A stretch of DNA of 64,000 bases from Pictodentalium vernedei. Taxonomy: Eukaryota > Mollusca > Scaphopoda > Dentaliida > Dentaliidae. Below, piece after piece: positions 32,663 to 42,920 of this stretch (position 1 is its first letter; each line of letters begins with the position of its first letter). Below the pieces are notes generated by a model. The model saw only the letters and a program-made list of their open reading frames with translations. It ran no database searches and had not been told where the DNA came from. A program made the position numbers and the translations under genes. The stretch is taken from assembly GCA_031216915.1 (NCBI GenBank), contig CM062297.1:832675337-832739336 (forward strand), read 5' to 3'.

Positions 32663-32852
32663 CCCTTTGAACACCAGCGGCCGTTTTTGCGTCCAGGAAC
32701 ATGATACGTCATAACGTCATCATATAGGATGGCTGTTCAGTAAATATTGTGCACGTTGAAAATACTGATTGGTATACCCCAAATAATGAATAAGGACTCT
32801 TCTAATTGCTGCCATTGAACTGGCATAGAAGATACCACTAGAGTTCAAAGGG
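32663..32852. mobile_element. TTAA MITE, family C, copy 1
   Basis: It starts CCCTTTGAACACCAGCGG and ends GAGTTCAAAGGG. TTAA lies at 32659-32662 and 32853-32856. The right TTAA also serves as the left target of the adjoining family A element. Copies 47282-47514 and 57044-57272 contain a fuller central hairpin (ACGTGCAGCC...GGCTGC type) around a GACCAAT...ATTGGTC stem. Confidence 0.8.
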
Positions 32853-32856
32853 TTAA

Positions 32857-33100
32857 CCCTTTACCCAACGTAACGGTCAAAACCGGCCAGCGCTATTCTC
32901 AAAAATCGCCAATTAATTTTCAAAATATTTTCATTTTTTGTCTCAAAAACATAGGTTATGACCCCTCGTTGGAACGAGCTCGTCGAGCTCGTTCCAACGA
33001 GGGGTCATAACCTATGTTTTTGAGACAAAAAATGAAGAAATTTAGTTATTCAAGAATTTTTTTTTGCAAGTGTCGTCTGCTTTTCATGTTAGGTAAAGGG
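32857..33100. mobile_element. TTAA hairpin MITE, family A, copy 3
   Basis: TTAA lies at 32853-32856 (shared with family C) and 33101-33104. It is very similar to copy 2 over its full length, including the whole hairpin, which suggests recent activity. Confidence 0.85.
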
Positions 33101-33104
33101 TTAA

Positions 33105-33848
33105 ACAAAAAATGAAAATAAAAATGAATATGCTTAGTTACCCATGAAGAAAACAATGAAAGCATCGTCTTGTATTTGTGTTAGATAAAACTATTTCTTA
33201 AGCTGCTAGGGGCAAGTACGTCAAATATTTACATTTTTCACGAAACGAGTAGAAAACTTCTATAATTTCGCCTGAACTGAATTTGATGAGCGCAGTATTC
33301 GGGGTTTGGAAACGGAATTGTGTACTATAATAGTGGCTCTCTTCATCGCATTGTTCCACCCAAGAGACGATTTATAACTCTAAAACCCAAAGGTCATATT
33401 TTTCGAACACGAGGGGTGTTGGAAATTCACATGTAGCAGTCGGAAAATTCTCACTCAAGGTGTGGGGGATGCAAATGATTTTCTCAAAAATTGGATGTTC
33501 AGAGTTGAAAATTCAGAGGGGGCACACCCCCGTACCATGTCAACCATGTCCCTAATTGCATATCACAATATTATTGTGGAATTTCAAAACAGTTCAGTGC
33601 TGAGGACTTAGGGTGACTTACAACAGTGAAACTGATTTACCATTTATGATGACATCGGCCAATACCCGTACGGTGTCTCTTCGTATTAGATTGAAACTGA
33701 TCATTCCACAACACTGTGTCATAATTAGCTAAAACAATTCCATACAAGTCTTCATGGACCAAATTGTCTCCGAGGACCAATGAACATGAAATATATATGC
33801 ATGCCATCTCTGGAACGTCGTATAGTGTACATGCGAAGTGCAGGACAT
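33105..33848. other. No gene recognised
   Basis: AT-rich sequence with only short frames and no repeat shared with the rest of the window. Confidence 0.4.
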
Positions 33849-34077
33849 AAATTTGACAATGATTGACGCGACCTGTTTGTGGCACACTTTCCTGAGTTTG
33901 ACTGTTGTCTTTTGCGAAAATTAAAAATTTTTCGTTCACGTACACATAGTTTTTATATTTTAATATTACAGCCGGATTAAATTATAAGAAATAACTACGC
34001 GAGTTATGAAGCTTGTGCTGAAACTTTTCGATTTATATCGCATAAACCGAAGGAAAACAACAGTTATTTCTTAAATA
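33849..34077. mobile_element. Hairpin-bearing dispersed element, copy 2 (arm lost)
   Basis: It aligns with 3857-4149 from TTTGACAATGATTGACG onward. Here the sequence jumps from AAGAAATAACT directly to ACGCGAGTTATG, so about 65 bases of the left palindrome arm and its turn are absent. Confidence 0.8.
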
Positions 34078-34139
34078 AATAAAGGCATGATGTGTGGACG
34101 TTCACTAATTTCGAGCTAACTTGTCCGTATTCACACCTA

Positions 34140-34434
34140 CACTGTGAGTAATCGACTTTTACCGTACACCGGATATTGCGACCGCTGAGGCGAGGGAAAT
34201 GAAATTCTTGTCTGCCGCCGGATGACGGTGCGGTGAGATTTGTTTCTTTTATACAGATTTGAGAGACGCTGGTTGCCCGAAGGTAAGACAGTCTTATTTC
34301 TGAATAATTTATCTTTCCGTAGATAGTAAATATTATATGAAATATCGCGAGGTAATGCTCAGAAGAAACACAATTCAACGATGTGGTCACGTTGACTTCT
34401 CGAAATTAAAAATTTTACATGCATATTTCAAGGG
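34140..34434 (+). repeat. Left ~290-bp terminal inverted repeat of a 4.15-kb element
   Basis: It begins exactly at CACTGTGAGTAATCGAC, where similarity with the right copy also begins, and runs to about TTTCAAGGG. Similarity by eye is roughly 85 percent. Both copies contain GAAGGTAAGAC, a good splice-donor sequence in the inward orientation. Confidence 0.8.
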
Positions 34435-35400
34435 TAACATCGATGAGTTAGTCATCGTGCCGTGCGCGAAAATGAAGGTATTTATGACACCTTGTAAATA
34501 CAAGACAAATCTAAACACAGAATTGTGAAAACATCGAGATAAGATGCAAGAATGAAAATGTAAACTGTACGGGTTATTGTAGACATGGTGAACGGGGTAA
34601 TGCATTCTATCAAAAAATAACAGTACGGGTTATTGTAAGATAAATAAACGAATTTCCGACTTTCCGGCTAAATAAACACGAATTTCGGACCTGGGGATTA
34701 GAAAAAAGATAAATTGTCCAGGGGTAGGCGAGCCACTGCGCTCGGGGCCTGTGATTTTGGCTGTTTTAAAAAAAAGTGTAGGTTACCCTATCAACTCGTC
34801 TGAGCCCCGAGTCGTGGCAAGGTTTTGATACGGACCTCAGTGCAACATCAGACGGTGGTGGATGTGGCAAGAGCAGTTGCATTACCGACCAGGTTCCCAT
34901 TCATAAAAAAAAAACTTATTCCATGAACACGCCCCCTTCTCCGCTCTTGGGACTCGGACCTTCCTCCAGGACTTCTAGTACATTTAATGTGTTGTAACGT
35001 GTGCGTGTTTTGACACTTTAAACAAATACGGTAACGAAATTCCTATTATAAACACGTTTAAATGTTTTTGATAAAAAAAAACTAGAAAAAAAAGATTAGA
35101 CATTTTTCAATAGTTTATTGTAAAACATTATTAACGGTTTATTTCTTTAAATAAACTATCGGCAGATGCTATTTTGAATGATAACGGTCAAGTTGATTGG
35201 GTTTCCACCAACCTTTTTTTGCATCGAGATGGTCACGATTATCTTCGGAGAAAAATAATAAATGCCAAAAGTTGTACAGAAATAATCGAGCAAACAATGT
35301 CAAGCAAATGCAGGAAAATGGCTCTTTTGGAAATAATTGTAAAAAGACCCCAGAGCCCCCCGCCCCCCTCTCTCTCACTTTCTCTCTCGCTCTCTCCCTT
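34435..35400. other. Interior of the 4.15-kb element; no gene recognised
   Basis: It contains the blocks GTACGGGTTATTGTA and GAACGGGGTAATGCATT, with weak inverted counterparts near 37790-37860. This hints that the inverted ends were once longer. No coding exon is recognised. Confidence 0.4.
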
Positions 35401-35728
35401 ATAACTTCGGCGCTTGCAGGACCGAGTGGTTTATGGCGCTGGTACAGTTTCGCAAGGCGATTGGTGCCGTAGAAATGTACTCCCGTCAAGGCAGTGTTTC
35501 GATCTCCGTCGGCGCAGCGTCTTTCATTCTATATATATATAATGAAAGACTCTGACGCCGATTGGGATCGAACCACTGCCTCGACGAGAGTACATTAAAA
35601 CGGCACCTATGGTCCAGTTTAGTTTAACCATAGATGATATATATGGGTGAATTGGTGCCGTAGAAATGTACTCTCCTCAAGGCAGTGGTTCGACCCCTAT
35701 CGGCGTCAGAGTCTTTCATTCTAAAAAT
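35401..35728. mobile_element. tRNA-like modules in head-to-head arrangement
   Basis: A tRNA-like segment (GACCGAGTGGTTTATGGCGC, resembling a Leu/Ser A-box region) is followed by GCAGTGTTTCGATCTCC as a B-box-like segment. The downstream part is repeated in reverse complement at 35541-35610 around a TATATATATA centre. It occurs again in plus orientation at 35648-35728, where the B-box-like GGTTCGACCCC is clearest. This looks like a second tRNA-derived SINE family in a partly palindromic arrangement. Confidence 0.55.
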
Positions 35729-36087
35729 TCATAACAGAAGTGCCGAATTCTGTATTCTATAACTCAAGAGAGAGAGAGAGGGAGGGGTGGGGAACAATAT
35801 TGAGACAAGTGGCTTTATTTTAAATATTAGAAACTGGAATCTATTTTTGTTTTGTTTTTTTTTTCAATTCGACTTCGCAACACTACCCACAAGCTCATTA
35901 AATGAGCAATACCCTGTCACTATGAAGTTATACTCTGTGACAAACAGCAACAACAACAATAATAATAAAAAAAAACCCACGCACGCACAAATCACGAATG
36001 CATGAGAACACGGGCTTCTCGTCCGCACATCTTTTTGCTGAACACACTTGTTCTGAAATTAATAAATAGAGTTAAAGGTAGGAGTAC

Positions 36088-36592
36088 ACTCTTAAAAATT
36101 TTGGTTCTATTTGTATTCGATCAGATCCACATGATTAGAATAGAACCGTTTGAATCGGGTCGCCACCGGTTGCCAACATGTAGCCTATTCATAACCCAGA
36201 CTTGTTCTGAGTATAATTAATCGCTGTGACCTTGCATCTTTGGAACGAAAATAATTATAATCATTGGCGCAAATAAATACACTTTTCCCTCATTCGTTTG
36301 ACGTTGGTTCTGCTCAAATCCAAAATTGGGTCGTCCCAGATATGTAACCAATTTTGGATTTGAGAAGAACCAACGTCCTAGAAGAATGGGGAAAAGGTGT
36401 ATTTAATGGCGCCCGCCATTATAATTATTTTCGTTCCAGGGACGCAAGGTCATAGCAATTAATTATATTACACAGAATAGCCTGGGCGACGAATACATGT
36501 GGACAACCGATGACGTCACATTCAAACGGTTCTATTCTGATTCATGTGGACCTGATCAAATTCTTTATAGAACCAAAATTTTTAAGAGTGCT
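36088..36592. mobile_element. ~505-bp fold-back MITE
   Basis: It is inverted over its whole length. The tips are CACTCTTAAAAATTTTGG, and the inner parts include GTTCTATTCTRAT, TAATTAATTGC, GAACGAAAATAATTATAAT and GACGTTGGTTCT with their complements. The centre lies near 36345. It is nested in the larger CACTG-ended element. Confidence 0.75.
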
Positions 36593-36661
36593 TCAGCGTT
36601 GCAGTTGGCACTTCTTCGTATTCAAAGGGAGATATGCAGTTTGATTCAGAGCAACACTGGT

Positions 36662-37494
36662 TTATACAGGACAAAAGAACACAACTTTGCTGGTACTGCC
36701 CACACTCAAAATTATCAAAATCAAATTGTGAAAAAAATGTTTAAGTAAATATGTAAAATCGCACTTTAGTTGGCCAGATTGCTTCAAGCGTCTCAAAACT
36801 GAAATAACATTCTTCCTGGAATCGGTAAACATATAAAAACGAATAATGGAAGGTGGTGGTATGAGTGTGCTTATTCTCTGCCATGCAAGTTCATATGGGC
36901 CTTTAAACCGGATCGCCAGGCAAACCTTTTCCCACATTTCGAAAACGTGTTTTGGATCCTCGTGCATTCCATTAACATGCTCACGGAGTCGCTCTTTTAG
37001 ACTGAATGCAGCTCCACACTCTGTACATTTGTACTCTTTATTGTCAGCATCAGTTGCCAGGGGGCAAATTTTCATGTGTCTCTTTAAAGAACAAGGAGAA
37101 AAAATTCTACTTTACATTTTGAACATTCATTTATGTTTGCATTTAGATGTTGAGAACAGTGAAACCTATACTGTATAGTTTGATTAAAACCTTGTCCGCA
37201 AATGGCGCACTCGTGCTTGAAGCTTTTCTCGTGCTTGTTCCTTATGTGTAGTTTCAGACCAAATTCACATTTAAAATCTCGTCCACAGTATTCACACAAC
37301 ATGAATGCAACTGGTGGTGCACAACTCCTTTGCGGCGTACTTGTCATCTGTGTATCCGTCGTACGTTTGTGCCGTTTTGAATGCCTTCACAGGTTGCTCC
37401 TGTCGTTTGTGATGTACCCACATTTGCAACGATATGTCTGCTCTTTCACCTCTACTTCACCAGATATGTCTAACGAATTAGAGCTCAGATCCAT
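36662..37494 (-). pseudogene. C2H2 zinc-finger protein, interrupted
   Basis: Five fingers can be followed on the minus strand. They are CKCGYITNDRSNL-x-RHSKRH, CEYCGRDFKCEFGLKLH, CAICGQGFNQTIQYRFH, a C2HC finger (CSKC...SLKRHMKIC) and CTECGAAFSLKERLREH. A ~90-residue tail of unknown function follows. Such fingers normally bind DNA in the nucleus. A TTTTCAG acceptor lies directly before the ATG at 37494, so the coding exon starts at its own ATG. The frame is broken twice. A TGA stands at 37387-37389 in finger 1, and a one-base change in an A6 run (T6 on the coding strand) at 37099-37104 disrupts finger 4. A GAAG/GTAAGA donor in the right inverted repeat (intron start about 38148) could supply a 5' non-coding exon. 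It is either a young pseudogene or an intact gene with assembly errors. Confidence 0.75.
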
Positions 37495-37997
37495 CTGAAA
37501 AGATACATTATTCAAGTATACAGTGTGAATGTAGCGTGAATAAATATTTGCGAATCCTCCCAAAATATGATCAAAAATATAAAAAAAGACACGGGCACGT
37601 ATAATATAGTCCCACAATATCTCATATTATTCTGGTATTTTACCATTATTATTAATATTAAAATATTCCAAGCACTTTGGGACAGTACCGAGTTGTGCCG
37701 TGGTTATTTGTTAAGCTAGAATTGAGAGTGTTCATATTCATACAGATTATCACGTACAGAAGCAAATCCAGCTGGTTGCAAGGTCCGAGAAGTGAAATAT
37801 CCCGTTCACGACTGTTGCATTAACCCGTACATACATTTCTCATCTCGTTGCAATACCCCGTCCACAAGCGATTTTTGAATATTGGATATTTTGCCTATTT
37901 TCAAAGATGTTGGATTCATTTTAAGTATAAATTCAGCTGGGGCTAACATTGATCACCCTTTGTGCACACTGTACATGAAAGAATATGCATATTATCC

Positions 37998-38290
37998 CCT
38001 CGAAATAGGCTCGTAAACTTTTTAATTCCGAGAAGTCAACACGACCACATCGATGAATTTGGTTTCTTCTGAGCTTTAACTAGCGATATTTCACATAATA
38101 TTTTCTATCTAGAAAAAGATAAATTATTCAGAAATAAGCCCGTCTTACCTTCAGCCAACTAGCTTCTCCAAATCCGTATAAAAGAAAAAAATCTCACCGC
38201 ACCATCATCCGGCTGCAGACAAAAAAAATATTTTCCTCGCCTCAGCGGTCGCAATATCCGGTGTACGGTAAAAGTCGATTACTCACAGTG
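37998..38290 (-). repeat. Right ~290-bp terminal inverted repeat of the 4.15-kb element
   Basis: It is the reverse complement of 34140-34434 and ends at CACAGTG (38284-38290). Reading inward on the minus strand it leads toward the zinc-finger gene and carries a consensus splice donor. No clear target duplication flanks the pair. Confidence 0.8.
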
Positions 38291-38384
38291 ACCAAGTTTA
38301 CAACAAAATAAAGTCAGTAGTTACATTCAAGAGGGTTTAGATACCAAGGAATATACAAAACGACACACGCATGTGAATGGGTTA

Positions 38385-39017
38385 ATCGATATGGCACGAG
38401 TGTCAGACGACCGGTGGCCTCGAGTTTTATCATTCCGCGATGGCGCAAGTGTTTGTCGTTCTGTGTTTATTACACGCCTTCACGTCTATAAAAACAATTA
38501 TTAGAAGGACACTCAGCAATTCATTTGACAACTATCAACAAAAAGAACACATTTTATCGCCAACCAAATTTGCGAGGGGAACCCGTGTTACTGTTTCGTC
38601 CCCTGGGTTCAAATGTGTTCTATGTGCCAACTGGGACATAGAAAACATTGGAACTCAGGAGACGATTATCAGCTGTCGCTAGCGATTCAAATTGTATTTG
38701 AGTTACACGATTTGTGGAAAATTCCAGTAAAATTTCGCTTCTATTTAAAATTAGTCCACCAACGATTTCCATTTTCCGCATGGTTTAGTGTGGCTGTAGA
38801 TGGGGATTACATAGAACAGGCGTGCAATAAATACTTAATCCTGACAGCCGTAAACGAATTAAGGCCGAGTTCGATAAGTACATTGCGAAATTTGTTCAAA
38901 TTCGGTACGACCTCAAACAGCCAGCAATATAAAGTACGTGTACTTCCGTTCCACGCCGCACAGTATTTCTCAGAACGGAAATACTTGTCGTTGAAGAAGA
39001 GTTATTTTCGTCCATAA
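38385..39017 (+). repeat. Dispersed repeat R6, copy 1, with open frame
   Basis: The first ~450 bases match 59165-59615 (plus) and 58117-58262 (minus). Landmarks are GGTTAATCGATATGGCAC, TTATTACACGCCTTCACG, ATGTGTTCTATGTGCC and GTAGATGGGGATTACATAGA. Within it an inverted motif surrounds ATGTGTTCTATGTGCC. A 134-codon frame starting at 38613 contains the segment RFPFSAWFSVAVDGDYIEQ. A related peptide occurs at 58117-58262 with an insertion. The repeat may be a gene fragment carried by a mobile element, but the third copy is not open, so coding is doubtful. Confidence 0.55.
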
Positions 39018-39287
39018 GTACGCATATCGCGAAGTTTTATATTTATTTCAAAAGTCCAATGTCGTCCTATAAGATGTTGTTTTTGTTGTCGTAGATTTCT
39101 TCAGCATGTCATTTATCTTTAGTCATAAGGCCGAATTTGACGATTAAACAACCCTAAAATAAGCATAGAAGGCTCATTCTCAGTAAAATGGTGCAAATAC
39201 GGTACAGAAAACAAGAAAAATAAAATTATTGCAATATTGATGAATTTAACTTATAATGAAAGAAATGTATCGGTACAATCTCAAAAT

Positions 39288-39475
39288 AAGTCTTGAATAA
39301 CTATTTTTTTTCATTTTTTGTCTCAAAAACATAGGTTATGACCCCTCGTTGGAGCGAGCTCGTCGAGCTCGTTCCAACGAGGGGTCATAACCTATGTTTT
39401 TGAGACAAAAAATGAAAAAAATTAGTTATTCAAGAATTATTTTTGCAAGTGTCGTCTGCTTTTCAGGTTAGGTAA
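39288..39475. mobile_element. TTAA hairpin MITE, family A, copy 4 (ends lost)
   Basis: The full central palindrome is kept, and TCTTGAATAACTA and its complement are present on both sides. The left flank of the family is missing and the right end stops at GTTAGGTAA without AAGGGTTAA. Confidence 0.75.
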
Positions 39476-39789
39476 TTTGACTGATAAGTGTTTTATTACC
39501 GTTCATACTCTGACCTTCGAAAATTGATTTTCTCATTTTGTAACATCCGTGATTATAAAAATCTGGTTTTAGAAAAGTTATTATAATTTTGCATGCGAGG
39601 TAAATGATTATTGTTGCCGATTTTCCAAAAATATTCACTAGTGTGCAAAATATACTCAGTAGTTTGCCAATTCTGAGATCATATTCAAAATTGTTACAGT
39701 TCCTTGAAGAACAGTGTTAAAAAAAATCTTGTTTTAATTCGATAAAAAAATTTAAACTTGTGTATTTCAGTTTTAATAATTGGGAACCA

Positions 39790-39985
39790 TGCGAACAAAT
39801 TGAGTTATTCGCTGTAATCACACTGTTTGTCGAGGATTCGGCTATGTTTTCCAATAGTTTCGAGGTTCATCAACACCACGTTTCAGGAGATTGAGTTCGT
39901 AACTTCTTGTGGGTGCAATGTAACGGATGTAACAGCAATCTCCTAAAATATGGAAAATGATTTCATGCTTCATAGAAGTATGCAA
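39790..39985 (+). repeat. Diverged tandem copy of the 40130-40350 segment
   Basis: Shared blocks are ACACTGTTTGTYG, TTTCGAGGTT, ATCAACACSA, GGTGCAATGTAACGGA and AATCTCCTAAAATATGG. A one-base difference shifts the frame that is open in the downstream copy, so this copy is non-coding. Confidence 0.7.
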
Positions 39986-40098
39986 ATGTCTAACAGTAGC
40001 ATGTATACTGTCTGTAATTCACTTGTAATGATTTATAAGCAGTGCCCCTGTTAGGCAGTTACACACAAGTGTGGAGCATGAAATAATTTTCTAAGGTT

Positions 40099-40326
40099 GT
40101 GGGTGAGTTGTACTCTTATTATGTTCACTCAGTTGTAACACAAAATATCAAACACATTTATGACGAGGAATATTGTGATGAAGAGGTTTTCATTGTGGCC
40201 ACACTGTTTGTTGTCGTTTCTGGTATGTTTTACAATGTTTCGAGGTTTATCAACACGAAGATTCAGGAGATTGAGCTCGAAAACTCCTGTGGGTGCAATG
40301 TAACGGACCTTACAGCGATCTCCTAA
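40099..40326 (+). CDS. Possible exon of an unknown membrane protein
   Basis: The 75-codon frame contains a predicted membrane-spanning stretch FIVATLFVVVSGMFYN followed by SRFINTKIQEIELEN and SCGCNVTDLTAIS. The family is not recognised. The same sequence exists ~310 bp upstream as a decayed copy, which points either to exon duplication or to a non-coding tandem repeat. No flanking splice acceptor was convincing. Confidence 0.25.
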   Translation: MGELYSYYVHSVVTQNIKHIYDEEYCDEEVFIVATLFVVVSGMFYNVSRFINTKIQEIELENSCGCNVTDLTAIS

Positions 40327-40350
40327 AATATGGAAAGTGATTTCATGCTT

Positions 40351-42805
40351 CATACCAGTATACAAATGTGTAATGCTAGTTACAAAACACAGGTCCACGT
40401 GGAATGGCTGGACACAATCGGTGGCGTAGGATCCCATGGGAACGGGGTGGGGTGGGGGGGGGGGGGTGATCGACCCAAATATTTTCAAACGAACAGAGCA
40501 GAGAATCACTGTTTGCAGTGTACAAAAGCTCCACCCCACCGAGAGAGGGATACCACCCTTCGTGCTCTACTCCCACCTCTCCGCTGCGCGGCCTGAATGA
40601 TGCTGGGCATCGACCGGGTATTTAACTCGCCCCCACAAATTTTCAAATGAAAGGAGCAGACAGTTAGAGTTTGAAGTATTCAACCGTTTTCACCGAGGGA
40701 GTCAGTCACAACAGCCTCAGAAACACAGAGAACACTAGCTTTTTCCCGCCCACTCCCCTCCACCCCCACCCCCGAGGCGTAAAAAATGGGGGATAAGGAG
40801 GATATTTACCCCCTCCCCCAATTTTTCAAAAATTATTAGGCCATGGCCCGGATTAAACTTTTGGCGATGTTTAGAGACAGCCTTATAATGAAAGAAGCAG
40901 AGAATTCGATTTGAAATGTCAGGCAGTCCTCATCTGGGGGGTCGGTCACATGTAGCAACCTCAGAATCGCTTTCGAGAACGGGTTTTGGCCCTCATTTTT
41001 TCAAAATTTTCTCAAGGAGACCCCCCCCCCCCCCTCTCTCTCCAGGACCCTCACTTCCGAGAGGGGGATACCACCTCTCGTGCTCTCCCCCACTTCGCTG
41101 CTGCGTGGCTCGCATGAAGCTGCGCATCATACTGTCAGCATAATTGGCACCTCCATTGGGTCCACCCTGGTGCCCCCCCCCAATATTTTTTCGTTGTTAC
41201 GCGCCTGCCCCCCCCCCCCCCCCCCCCACCTCATGTGCACGACCCCTGCACGACGCGGATGGTGCTACGTATCATACTGTCAATTTAACTGAGGTTCCCT
41301 TTCACTCTGCCCTGTTTTCTCCGAGACCACCCCCCCCCCTCTCTCTCTCTCTCCAATATCTTCACCTTCCAACGCCCCTAAATACAATTCAAACAAAGGG
41401 AATACCACTTGAAAATGGAATAATAACTTTCCATTTCACACACGAAATATCCCTATGGCATTTGGAATACTCAAATGGTAACATGCTAGGAAAAAACAAA
41501 GGATAAAGTGACATTTCTAATCATGTAACATCCGTTACCAAATGTAACGGAGGTTACCCATGCCTAGCGGGTCTATAGCAGCAAACAGATGCAAGTGGCG
41601 ACATCGAAAATAATGTATATGTGTATTGTGATATTGATATTGTATACTGATCGCTTCCAGGTGAACTCAACTATCTAAAGCATGGCGGGAGTCATGGCAC
41701 GTCAAGAGTGGGTAATCACACAACCAACTAATATTTATTTCTCTTACCTGTAATAGTTATGTATAATTACTCTTTTTTGATAGCTCATGTGCAGTCAAAC
41801 AATGGCGCTTCTCAATCTTGTAAACACGAGGCTTTGAAAAATTGGCGCACGTGCACCTGGGAAGACAACTTTGAAAAACTGGCGCACGTGCACCTGGGAA
41901 GACAAATAAACAGAGAGACGTTAATTACAGTAATGGATGTTTCATTGGCCACCGTCTTTCTTCATACTTCCAAGCTTCTTGTCGACGCAATGCATCTCGA
42001 ATTCCAACCGCCGGGCTATTTTTCGAAGACTTCTGACCATATTAGATGCACGTCTGATGGTTATGTCGATTAGAACATCGTGTTCTCGTCACGATACGTA
42101 GTAACGGGTGTTTCAGACTATTCCATACGCGACAGTGTCCTGGTATTATACACGCGATTACAGCATTACACGCACCGCGCGGGTCAATGTAAAGGCATAG
42201 CGCACCAAATTACGCACCACAGCCCTAGAAGGTGTACACGAACATAAACACAAATGCATTTTTCAATTCATTGTAACATCGCGAAAGTAGCGTAACGGAA
42301 GCTTCACGAAACTGGCGACATCGTGCGAAGGTGAAAATTGAGAGCATAAGGTGAAAGTCTCGTCCTTATATTCTATGTTTCCATGGGCGGATATCCCGAT
42401 CCACTTTTAGAACGAAATGATCTGTTGTTAGCTAAATGATGAGTGGAAGACAGCCTGAAAGGTCGGGATTTTTTTTCAGACGATAGTAACGGAAGTTACA
42501 TTTGGCCATATGCGATAGCCCACCACATCCAAATGCGACCAGATATTTTCGAGAAATGATTCTGGCTTTTTCGCCAAACAACCGCTGTATAAAACCACCA
42601 GAAATCGGAAATCATTTGGCAAAGCATTATGCAGGCATATCCCGGCGACACTATTTGCGCCCTTTTATTGAGAATGAGCCAGAACATCTTAATCGTATGC
42701 AACCACGTTCCAGTGGAGTTCATAATTTGTCGTTCAATGACCAGAAAAAGACTTCCATTGGAGACAGCTTGAGAATGGCGTAGTGAATGTGTTCATATTT
42801 TGTGT
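40351..42805. other. Non-coding; C-rich tracts and a short tandem duplication
   Basis: A C20 run lies at 41208-41227, with other C/T-rich tracts at about 41019-41042 and 41330-41355. Three TACCACC...TCTCSGTGCTC-like blocks near 40549, 41070 and 41265 suggest an old repeat in this C-rich area. A 33-bp block (GGCGCACGTGCACCTGGGAA) is tandemly duplicated at 41840-41906. No gene is recognised. Confidence 0.5.
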
Positions 42806-42920
42806 CGAGCTCGTTCCAAAGAGGGGTCACATGATATGGTTTTGTTGAAATGTTTTGAAAAAATTTAAAAAATTATATTTGAAATAAGAAATTTTGAAAT
42901 CGTCTGCAATGGGTAAAGGG
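42806..42920. mobile_element. Exactly half of a family B hairpin element
   Basis: It begins CGAGCTCGTTCCAAAGAGG at the palindrome centre and runs to GGGTAAAGGG. The entire other half is absent. The break coincides with the centre of the palindrome in full copies. Confidence 0.8.
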
